A DNA stretch of 10,507 bases, taken from Candidatus Poseidoniaceae archaeon. GTDB lineage: Archaea > Thermoplasmatota > Poseidoniia > Poseidoniales > Poseidoniaceae. Shown here piece by piece: positions 1 to 6,643 of the stretch. Numbering within the stretch: position 1 is the stretch's first letter; each line of letters begins with the position of its first letter. The notes beneath the pieces are model-generated. The model searched no databases. It was not told where the DNA came from and was given only the letters and a program-made list of their open reading frames with translations. The position numbers and the translations under genes are program-made. The DNA is taken from positions 1 through 10,507 of the forward strand of contig DUKK01000032.1 in NCBI GenBank assembly GCA_013329355.1, written 5' to 3'.

Positions 1-573
1 CTGAATGAAGGAGGGAATTACCGCGGCATAACTGGAATTAGTATCCTGTCCGGGTCCATAAACATTGAAGAATCGCAAAATATGGACTTGAGGCTCTTTG
101 GACATCAATGAGAGCAAATCCTTCTCATTCTGAAATTTGGATTTGGCATATGGTGAAAGGCAGCTACCGGCGGATTCCTCTACTAAGGGAACATCCTCGC
201 AGTTACCATACACCGCAGCAGAAGATGCGAATACTACTTTTTTTATGTTATTTGAATTAGAATATCTGATTATGTTTAGAGTGCCGTTAAGGTTGACCTC
301 ATCATTCAATTCTGGGTTTGCTAAAGAAGCGGGAACAGAAGTTTGTGCTGCGAGATGAACAATGTGAGAGCACCCCTCACCTGCTTGTTCTATTGATGGC
401 AAATCCCTAATGTCACCATTATAGTAGTGTGCACCTAATTGGATAAGCGATTGTGCTTTCTTATCGCTACTTGATACGGTGTCAATGACGCTGACTGCGA
501 AATTATTAGCAAGCAAGTCCTTGACAAGATTACGACCAATGAAACCTGCACCACCGGTAACTAGAACCCGCAA
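1..573 (-). CDS. NAD-dependent sugar-nucleotide epimerase/dehydratase (extended SDR, UDP-glucose 4-epimerase-like), C-terminus cut by window edge
   Basis: Reading the minus strand from 573 gives 191 residues open to the window edge; the family is usually about 310, so roughly the last 120 are missing. The N-terminus LRVLVTGGAGFIG is the Rossmann NAD-binding glycine motif (residues 7-13 hold GGAGFIG). A conserved HLAAQ follows at 73-77, then SSAAVYG at 118-124, the catalytic Tyr-x3-Lys as YAKSK at 142-146, and FFNVYGPGQ at 168-176. This pattern fits extended SDRs that epimerise or dehydrate UDP- or dTDP-sugars in the cytoplasm, most like GalE or WbpP-type 4-epimerases; the exact substrate cannot be read here. 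The start is TTG at 571-573, chosen because AGGGG lies 8 bases upstream and the Rossmann strand begins at once. A second in-frame TTG at 592-594 would add seven residues. It is the last visible gene of the minus-strand operon, 4 bases after the preceding stop. Confidence 0.9.
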   Translation of the reverse strand, partial: MRVLVTGGAGFIGRNLVKDLLANNFAVSVIDTVSSSDKKAQSLIQLGAHYYNGDIRDLPSIEQAGEGCSHIVHLAAQTSVPASLANPELNDEVNLNGTLNIIRYSNSNNIKKVVFASSAAVYGNCEDVPLVEESAGSCLSPYAKSKFQNEKDLLSLMSKEPQVHILRFFNVYGPGQDTNSSYAAVIPSFIQ

Positions 574-577
574 ATTT

Positions 578-1939
578 TCATCCCCTGTTATCAACTGCTA
601 TCTGATATGCCACGGAATAATTTTCAACTACTAATTCCCATGTCCTATTTTGAATTATCCAATCATATGCGTTGTTACCTAGACTTGAGATTAATTTTTC
701 ATCATTAATTAAACGCAGGATAGTGTCTACTAGAGAAGACAAATCTCCTGCTTGATATAGTAACCCGGTTTCATTGTCCGTAATAATTTCCTTCAGTGCA
801 TCTAGATTTGATACGACCACTGCTCTTTTCATAGCCATTGCCTCAAATGGTTTTAGCGGCGTTACCAATCTAGTTACCGCTGTGTCTGGCCTACTCACAA
901 CAAATATGTCAATCAGGTCGTAAAATTGTGGCACGAATTGGTGCGGAACAGGTCCCGTGATTATTGCACGATCGCCCAATTGTAATCTAGCACACAGATT
1001 TCGTAACTCCTCCTGACCTGCTACTCCGCTCAATACTAATAACCGCACATCAAAACCTTGCTGCGACAGTTCCGCCACAGCCTCAGCGGTCAAATCGACT
1101 CCTTCCATTTCCCGTAGGGACCCAATATAACCGATTACTCTGGTTGACGGTTCGATTCCAAGCGATGATACAACCTGATCAAAGGTTTCATGCTTTTTTA
1201 GACCATTATGATCAATGGTCTGTGCAGCATTAGTTACTACGGTGATTCTTGCTGCATCAACACCACGAGAAATGGCTTCATGTTTCAGGGTCTCACTAAT
1301 ACATACTACTGAGTCTGCTGCGCGCAACACTTTATTCTCAAATCTCTGGAACCGACGATATGCTGGCCCATTTGCTCTCCATCTACCATTAGCAACTGCT
1401 GTCTCTTCCCACATCCCGCGCATTTCATAGATAAAAGGAAGGCCTAGTTTTCGCGCAGCTTTGAGGGCGGGTAAGCCAACCCTGTAAGGTGTGTGGGCGT
1501 GAATTAGGTCAGCTTTCTCGTGCTTTGCAACCTCAATAATTCGCTGCATAAAATAGTTCATGAGGATTTTTTCCTCTACAACTTTCCAAGCCAACTTTGT
1601 GAAATATCCCGGCGCCCTAAACAACTTGCCAACAATATTTGATTTGCTATTACTATTGCTATTATGCTCTTGTTTTTGTTTACTTCTCTCTTTTATTGTT
1701 TGACGCCTAACCAACTTCAAGCCAAAAGAAAGCTTATTCTGCTTATGTAGTGGATGAACTGTTCTTAGATACTGAACGCCATTATGTGTGAAGTTATCGA
1801 TCATCGTTTCACGCTGGGGATACCATGGAGAGGTTAAGCCAACAACATCTTGCGGCTGATTTTGAAGAATCATTTGAGTCCTAACTGCATACCCATTTAC
1901 ATCGGGGCTACTATTGGCAAGAACTTGCAATATCTTCAT
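578..1939 (-). CDS. GT4-family glycosyltransferase (group 1), related to exosortase-associated glycosyltransferases
   Basis: This 453-residue protein has the two-Rossmann layout of GT-B enzymes and probably transfers a sugar from a nucleotide donor to a lipid-linked glycan at the inner face of the membrane. Visible motifs: an N-terminal acceptor-domain strand with NGYAVRT (15-21), HAHTP (147-151), YEMRGMWEE (171-179), the donor-domain GYIGS (270-274), and TRLVTPLKPFEAMA (356-369). This resembles the glycosyltransferases associated with exosortase systems, where the same positions read SGYTFRT and TELVTPLKPLEAMA. The first acidic residue of that last motif is Arg357 here. Residues 87-101 are a low-complexity Lys/Gln/Asn/Ser stretch, followed by an amphipathic VGKLFRAP segment. 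AGGGG lies just upstream of the ATG, and one base separates it from the methyltransferase-like gene. The sugar and linkage cannot be told. Confidence 0.9.
   Translation of the reverse strand: MKILQVLANSSPDVNGYAVRTQMILQNQPQDVVGLTSPWYPQRETMIDNFTHNGVQYLRTVHPLHKQNKLSFGLKLVRRQTIKERSKQKQEHNSNSNSKSNIVGKLFRAPGYFTKLAWKVVEEKILMNYFMQRIIEVAKHEKADLIHAHTPYRVGLPALKAARKLGLPFIYEMRGMWEETAVANGRWRANGPAYRRFQRFENKVLRAADSVVCISETLKHEAISRGVDAARITVVTNAAQTIDHNGLKKHETFDQVVSSLGIEPSTRVIGYIGSLREMEGVDLTAEAVAELSQQGFDVRLLVLSGVAGQEELRNLCARLQLGDRAIITGPVPHQFVPQFYDLIDIFVVSRPDTAVTRLVTPLKPFEAMAMKRAVVVSNLDALKEIITDNETGLLYQAGDLSSLVDTILRLINDEKLISSLGNNAYDWIIQNRTWELVVENYSVAYQIAVDNRG
582..586 (-). promoter_or_regulatory. Ribosome binding site for the epimerase, deciding its TTG start
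   Basis: The minus strand reads AGGGG, then 8 bases, then TTG at 573. The site lies inside the last codons of the upstream glycosyltransferase, so translation of the two is probably coupled. The only ATG nearby, within the same stretch, is in another frame and hits a stop after six codons, which leaves TTG as the best start. Confidence 0.55.
1646..1663 (-). repeat. Hexanucleotide repeat inside the glycosyltransferase gene
   Basis: Three imperfect copies of AATAGY (minus strand: AATAGC, AATAGT, AATAGC) encode Asn-Ser-Asn-Ser-Asn-Ser. The unit is a multiple of three, so copy-number change would lengthen or shorten a linker without breaking the frame. Confidence 0.6.
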
Positions 1940-1940
1940 A

Positions 1941-2726
1941 CTAACCCCTACCCTTGAATAATAATGAAAAGAGCCTAAAAGGGGCAGTAAGAAATTTACC
2001 CACCATAAGGGAATACGATTTTTCTATTGCGTCTAACCTATTTTTGCTAAGCTTCAAGGATATTAATTCGGTTTGCAATCTTTGCTCTTCAGCGATTACA
2101 TTATGGTAATATGAAAGACCAAAATCAGTTGTTCTGTCACATCTTGAGAAGTAACTCAAGAGGTATTTATCCTCTTCTTTACTAAGAACGTCTAATGCTG
2201 CATGCTGAATCTTCGATATTTGTAAATTGGTAAGAATTACAGGTGAGATTATGCTAAAATTCCAGAATGTATACAGGGGCCGATTCAACAAAAACGCTAG
2301 TTCTCTTGCAATATTTGCCTCATCACTTCTTATTGTATCATCTAATATTATCGGTACATCATATCTAAACAGAGAAATATTTGCAAGGAGACCAGAGCGC
2401 CCGCTTTTTCCCGAAGGCCCGTCAACTAAAATTAACTGATAATCTTCAGGTAGACTTTTTGCCAGTATATCCGCATCATACCAACTAGTTGTTGATCCCT
2501 TGTAATCGATCTCTACCAGTGGACAGTGAATATATGTCGATTCTGCGCAATACCCAACCCAGTCTATATCGTCTTCTACTGAATAGACACTGTATTGTTG
2601 TGCAAGTAGGTTGGTCCCTTCGCCACTCCCTAATTCTAGAATTGTAGATTTGGGAGGAATCAGTTGATTTACAGCGGCTAATACTCCCAAATCAATTGGA
2701 AAATGAGACTTTACCACCGCAATCAC
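1941..2726 (-). CDS. Class I SAM-dependent methyltransferase-like protein with a C-terminal coiled coil and amphipathic tail
   Basis: The protein has 261 residues. Residues 28-41 contain LELGSGEGTNLL, a good SAM-binding motif I, followed by an acidic pair at 51-52 (VEDD) where motif II is expected. VDGPSGKSGR (101-110) looks like motif IV. IILDDT (126-131) is a further strand end. This suggests a Rossmann methyltransferase that might modify a sugar or the chain end, but the substrate is unknown and some such proteins are not active methyltransferases. Residues about 213-235 look like a short coiled coil, and the C-terminus (about 238-261) is a basic, hydrophobic, amphipathic segment containing VGKFLTAPFRLF. 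The start is GTG at 2724-2726, which overlaps the wecB stop as GTGA; there is no clear Shine-Dalgarno sequence, so translation is probably coupled. I do not recognise a specific family member. Confidence 0.75.
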   Translation of the reverse strand: MIAVVKSHFPIDLGVLAAVNQLIPPKSTILELGSGEGTNLLAQQYSVYSVEDDIDWVGYCAESTYIHCPLVEIDYKGSTTSWYDADILAKSLPEDYQLILVDGPSGKSGRSGLLANISLFRYDVPIILDDTIRSDEANIARELAFLLNRPLYTFWNFSIISPVILTNLQISKIQHAALDVLSKEEDKYLLSYFSRCDRTTDFGLSYYHNVIAEEQRLQTELISLKLSKNRLDAIEKSYSLMVGKFLTAPFRLFSLLFKGRG

Positions 2727-3820
2727 CTAATTATTTTCTCGATTAAATCAGCAATTCTGTGTGCGGTGTTTCCATCCCATAAATCCGGAACTCGCCCCGA
2801 TTTGCCACCAGTGTCAAGGATATTCATAGCTGCCTGAATTATCACTTTTGTGTCATTGCCAACAATAGTGTTAGTTCCCTCTGTAACTGTTACCGGGCGC
2901 TCAGTATTTTCACGCAAAGTAAGGCATGGAATACCTAAAGCAGTGCTTTCTTCTTGTAATCCTCCTGAATCCGTTAGAATTAATTTTGCTCCTGCCATTA
3001 GGGCAATAAAATCAAGATAGCCTGCAGGACCTGTCAACACGATATTTGGGATTCTTTTTATCCGTTCAGTCAGGCCAAATTCCTCCGCTCGATTCTTGGT
3101 TCTAGGGTGCAATGGGAAAACTATGGCAATTCGTTCGCCAATTTTCTCCAAAGCATCGAGTATTCGTATAAATGCAGATTTATCATCGACATTGCTGGGC
3201 CGGTGGAGGGTTAGTACTGCATACATCTGTCCAGAAATGCTCAACTCATGATGTATTTGTGACGATTTTGACTTATTGATGTTGTTGAGAAGGGAGTCAA
3301 TCATTACATTACCGACACGCACAATTCGCTCTTCACTAACACCCTCATTCCTCAAATTATCGTCGCCATCAGGAGATGGGGTAAGTAGATAATCGGCGAT
3401 AGCGTCAGTAACCAACCGGTTGATCTCTTCTGGCATATCCCGATCAAAAGAACGTAAGCCAGCCTCTACATGAGCACAAGGGATTCGTTCTTTTGCACAT
3501 ACCATGCTACAAGCAACTGTTGAATTAACATCCCCGACAACCACAACCATACTCGGTTCATGTTCTCTGCAGACCTTTTCAAACTCAACCATAACTTTAG
3601 CAGTCTGATAAGCATGACTACCGCTGCCAATTCCAAGGTATATGTCTGGCTGCGGCATAGCTAAATCTTCAAAAAAGACTTTTGACATATTATCATCATA
3701 ATGTTGTCCGGTATGAAGCAGGATTTGGTTTATGTTGCGCTTTTTAAGTTCAGCGGATATTGGCGCAATTTTCATAAAATTTGGTCGCGCACCCACAACT
3801 AGTATTACTGGTCCTGTCAT
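2723..3820 (-). CDS. wecB: UDP-N-acetylglucosamine 2-epimerase (non-hydrolysing)
   Basis: This cytoplasmic enzyme interconverts UDP-GlcNAc and UDP-ManNAc, the first committed step to ManNAc and ManNAcA units of surface polysaccharides. The 365-residue length is normal for the family. Signature segments are all present: GARPNFMK (10-17, with Arg12 and Lys17), HTGQHYD (36-42), VVGDVNST (94-101, Asp97), HVEAGLRS (117-124, Glu119), MPEEINR (129-135, Glu131), LTLHRPSNVD (His206 region), and the C-terminal LTDSGGLQEE with ENTERP (UDP binding). The residues match the catalytic set known from E. coli WecB (Asp95, Glu117, Glu131, His213 there). ATG at 3818-3820 follows GAGGAG with an 8-base spacing. 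The gap to the upstream glycosyltransferase is 2 bases, and the stop overlaps the methyltransferase-like start by 4 bases. The partner dehydrogenase that would use UDP-ManNAc is on the other strand at 7628. Confidence 0.97.
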   Translation of the reverse strand: MTGPVILVVGARPNFMKIAPISAELKKRNINQILLHTGQHYDDNMSKVFFEDLAMPQPDIYLGIGSGSHAYQTAKVMVEFEKVCREHEPSMVVVVGDVNSTVACSMVCAKERIPCAHVEAGLRSFDRDMPEEINRLVTDAIADYLLTPSPDGDDNLRNEGVSEERIVRVGNVMIDSLLNNINKSKSSQIHHELSISGQMYAVLTLHRPSNVDDKSAFIRILDALEKIGERIAIVFPLHPRTKNRAEEFGLTERIKRIPNIVLTGPAGYLDFIALMAGAKLILTDSGGLQEESTALGIPCLTLRENTERPVTVTEGTNTIVGNDTKVIIQAAMNILDTGGKSGRVPDLWDGNTAHRIADLIEKIIR

Positions 3821-3822
3821 AG

Positions 3823-5892
3823 TTAATTCTCCTCTAGTTTATTGTATACATCTGTTACCCTTTGAGCAATCAAATCCCACGAATGATTCTCCACAACCCA
3901 CTTACGGGCGTTTTTACCAATCTCTTCTCTTAGTTTCTCATCAATTATGACTGACTCTAACTTCTCTGCCAATTGTTCTGCATTATCTTTTTCAAAGACC
4001 AAACCTGTTTTGCCCTCCACAACAATTTCAGCAAGTGCCTTAACGCTCGAAGTAATCAAAACTTTGCCGGAAGCCATCGCTTCAAATGGTTTCAATGGTG
4101 AAACTAACTCACAAACTCTAAGACCTTTTCTCGGCAAAGGAGCTATGTCTATCAGTGAGTAATATTTGTTCACCTCATCGTGACTTACCCTACCTGTAAA
4201 TGTAACTACATCCTCAAGTTGCAAGAATCTAGTGGCGTCCCTCAAAGCATGCATCATATCGCCGTCTCCGACTAATAGTAATCTGAAAATATCTCCAACT
4301 TTCTTATACAATAAAGAGCAAGCTTCGAGCAATATATCGAGTCCTTCATACTTGACAAACGAACCAATGTAACCAATCACTACTTTGCCCTTGAAATTCA
4401 ATCGCTTTTCCAAGGTTTCATCTTTTTGCATTATCCTAAACTTCTCTGGATCAACTGCATTAGGCAATACAGTAATTTTTTGTGCGTCAATACCCTCTTC
4501 AATCAAGATTTCTTTCAATGCATAAGTAATGGTAAAGACGTGATCAGACATCTTTGCAGCCTCAATTTCAAGTTGCTCGGATAGATTGTAATGGTCTGAA
4601 TTCTCGTATCCTAAACGCTTGGTTGATTGTGTCAAGTGCCAAAAGCCTCTAATCTCATAAATGGATTTTATGCCTAATTCTTTGGCCGCTTCAGCGCCTG
4701 CAATACCAACCACAAAGTTTGACGCAGAGTGAATAATTCTTGGTTTGAATTCAGTTGAATAACTTACCAGCGAGGATATTGAACGGCGCAGATACTTTTC
4801 CAAACTGTTGAAATTATAAATCTCTTGATAGTTAATCAACGACCTATCTTTGCGTTCTGTATGAGAGAAGTGGTAACTTACATCATCAACAGTCGCTGTT
4901 GATTTAATTCTATCCTCTCGAAAATCATTTCTGTCAAGTGGATAACCATATCTAAGAATTGTATTTACATCGATTTCTCGCTTTACAAGCGATGAGACAA
5001 GGCCGTGGGTCCTTATTGCATAACCTGATGTTGTGTGTGGCATACTTTGGCTTGCGTGATAGATTATCGAATTATGCTTAGAAGTAATTTTTCTGACTTT
5101 AGGTATCTTGACGTTCAGTCCTTTTTCTAAAATACGATTTGCTGATCTAAATTTCTTTTCTTGTTCATTGCGCCAGTTATCTTTTGGTACCTTACGCAAA
5201 TATTCGAGTGGCTTGGAAAAGTTACCGCACTTACTGTGTGCTTGTATCAGTGTGCGTAAGGCTCTCTGATCGTTAATCCTGGTTTGGAATGACTCGCCAA
5301 ATCTAATGGCTGATAGACTGTTAGACAAGGCAAGTGATCTCAGTATTCCTATGTATACATTCTTGACACTTGGAGAATATTCTTTCACTTGTAATATGTG
5401 ATTAAGGATTATATTTGCTGTCTCTAACTGGTCTTCTGTAGATAGATTGAAACAACTTTCAGTAAACATATCTCTAGCCTGAGTAACTGATAAGACTCCC
5501 CGCTTAATAGCAATGAGAAATTCCTCAACAACATAGTCTATTTTTCGAGCACTATCGCTGGTAGGTAATAACTCAGGAGTAATCAGTAACGAAGAAGGAA
5601 ACAATTCCTCTACTCGTTGTTCTTCATCTTCCTTTACAAAGTAAACAATACTCTTTTTATTGCCACTAGACAGGATCTTCAATAGTTTCCTGGGTAGCCA
5701 AGTCAGTATTCTTCCCACTCGATAACTAACGGAGTTTTGGGTTTCCTCTAACTCTTCAAGCGCTAATTTTTCCCTAGTTGAAAGTAAATTTATCCATCTT
5801 CTTTGACGCTCAAACTCGTCGCTTAGATATTCTACCTGCTTTTTAGAAAAGTGAATCTTATCTTCATCGTCTGGAAACATTATTTCGGGCAC
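3823..5892 (-). CDS. GT4-family glycosyltransferase with about 270-residue N-terminal helical extension
   Basis: This is a 689-residue protein, when a GT4 enzyme needs only about 380. The C-terminal part (about 274-689) is the GT-B enzyme: SGYAIRT (289-295), HSASNFVVG (388-396), YEIRGFW (412-418), LPNAVDPEKF (476-485), GYIGSF (507-512), VGDGD (541-545) and CELVSPLKPFEAMASGK (594-610), with Glu595 and Glu604 at the donor site. It is paralogous to the glycosyltransferase at 578-1939. The N-terminal part begins with an acidic head and a coiled coil (about 15-52), then an amphipathic YRVGRILTWLPRKL segment (57-70), then a helical region (about 115-255) that could be TPR-like; I see no catalytic motif in it. 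The start is GTG at 5890-5892; ATG at 5880 would remove four residues. The gap to the ATPase gene is 13 bases, with no clear Shine-Dalgarno sequence. Probable role: glycan chain assembly on the cytoplasmic side. Confidence 0.9.
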   Translation of the reverse strand: MPEIMFPDDEDKIHFSKKQVEYLSDEFERQRRWINLLSTREKLALEELEETQNSVSYRVGRILTWLPRKLLKILSSGNKKSIVYFVKEDEEQRVEELFPSSLLITPELLPTSDSARKIDYVVEEFLIAIKRGVLSVTQARDMFTESCFNLSTEDQLETANIILNHILQVKEYSPSVKNVYIGILRSLALSNSLSAIRFGESFQTRINDQRALRTLIQAHSKCGNFSKPLEYLRKVPKDNWRNEQEKKFRSANRILEKGLNVKIPKVRKITSKHNSIIYHASQSMPHTTSGYAIRTHGLVSSLVKREIDVNTILRYGYPLDRNDFREDRIKSTATVDDVSYHFSHTERKDRSLINYQEIYNFNSLEKYLRRSISSLVSYSTEFKPRIIHSASNFVVGIAGAEAAKELGIKSIYEIRGFWHLTQSTKRLGYENSDHYNLSEQLEIEAAKMSDHVFTITYALKEILIEEGIDAQKITVLPNAVDPEKFRIMQKDETLEKRLNFKGKVVIGYIGSFVKYEGLDILLEACSLLYKKVGDIFRLLLVGDGDMMHALRDATRFLQLEDVVTFTGRVSHDEVNKYYSLIDIAPLPRKGLRVCELVSPLKPFEAMASGKVLITSSVKALAEIVVEGKTGLVFEKDNAEQLAEKLESVIIDEKLREEIGKNARKWVVENHSWDLIAQRVTDVYNKLEEN
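3829..3834 (-). promoter_or_regulatory. Shine-Dalgarno sequence of wecB
   Basis: The minus strand reads GAGGAG, then 8 bases, then the wecB ATG at 3820. It lies in the last codons of the preceding glycosyltransferase gene, which fits operon-internal re-initiation. Confidence 0.6.
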
Positions 5893-5905
5893 TTCTGAAA
5901 TTTAA

Positions 5906-6643
5906 TCACTTCCCAATAGATTCATAATATTCCAGTGCTGTGTCAATTGACCCATCTGTAATTATTTTTCCATCGTCAATCGCAAATACTCTATCGCACA
6001 TACTTTTGATTATCGATTTTGAGTGAGAAACAATCACTACTGTTGCATCACCTTTGATTAATTGTTCAATTTTATTTCTTGATTTTTGCCTAAAGTCTGT
6101 ATCTCCAACACTCATGACTTCATCGAGCAATAAAATATCTGGCTCAAGGTTTGAGACAATAGCGAACCCCAATCGTGCTCTCATACCAGCGGAATAGGTT
6201 CTAATTGGTTGGTCGATAAATTCTCTTACTCCTGAGAATTCAATTATCTCTTCCTCCATGTTCGAAATTTCCTTCTTCGAGTAACCATAGATGCTCCCCG
6301 TTAACAGGATGTTTTCTCGCCCGGTCAAATCATATTGGAAGCCTGTGCCAATACCTGCTAGCAGTGTAACTCTACCTCTAACCTTGACTGAGCCTTCATC
6401 AGGAGCGTATATCCCAGCGATTACCCTGAGAAGAGTGCTTTTACCGGAACCATTTGCCCCCATTAATCCGACAACTTCACCTTTTTTGACATCCAAGGAA
6501 ATTTTTTCTAGCGCCCTAAACAATCTTGTCGATTCCTTCTTTACTCGGCCAGTTAGAATCTCTCTAAGGAGTCCTATGCCTTTGTTATTTAGCGGGTAAT
6601 TTAGACTAACGTCAGAGATACTAATTGCAACCCCTTCGGTCAT
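5906..6643 (-). CDS. ABC transporter ATPase of polysaccharide export (Wzt/TagH/KpsT type), short form
   Basis: From ATG at 6643 the protein has 245 residues. It holds a complete nucleotide-binding domain: Walker A GANGSGKST (62-70), TGRENI (107-112) in the Q-loop region, the export-family signature YSAGMRARLGF (150-160), Walker B ILLLDEVMSVGD (170-181) and switch His207 in VIVSHS. The Tyr-Ser-x-Gly-Met-Arg-Ala-Arg-Leu signature and the approximately 50-residue N-terminal lead-in are typical of ATPases that drive export of O-antigen, capsule or teichoic acid with a TagG/Wzm permease. The protein ends soon after the ATPase fold, so it lacks the carbohydrate-binding C-terminal domain of E. coli O8/O9a Wzt. 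An upstream in-frame ATG at 6697 lies inside the permease gene and would add 18 poorly conserved residues. I prefer 6643 because its ATG overlaps the permease stop as ATGA and has GGTGA 7 bases upstream. Confidence 0.93.
   Translation of the reverse strand: MTEGVAISISDVSLNYPLNNKGIGLLREILTGRVKKESTRLFRALEKISLDVKKGEVVGLMGANGSGKSTLLRVIAGIYAPDEGSVKVRGRVTLLAGIGTGFQYDLTGRENILLTGSIYGYSKKEISNMEEEIIEFSGVREFIDQPIRTYSAGMRARLGFAIVSNLEPDILLLDEVMSVGDTDFRQKSRNKIEQLIKGDATVVIVSHSKSIIKSMCDRVFAIDDGKIITDGSIDTALEYYESIGK

Noticed and set aside
137..358. 73-codon plus-strand open frame
   Set aside because: It lies antisense to the conserved NAD-dependent epimerase, whose motifs are clear, and its product has no recognisable features.
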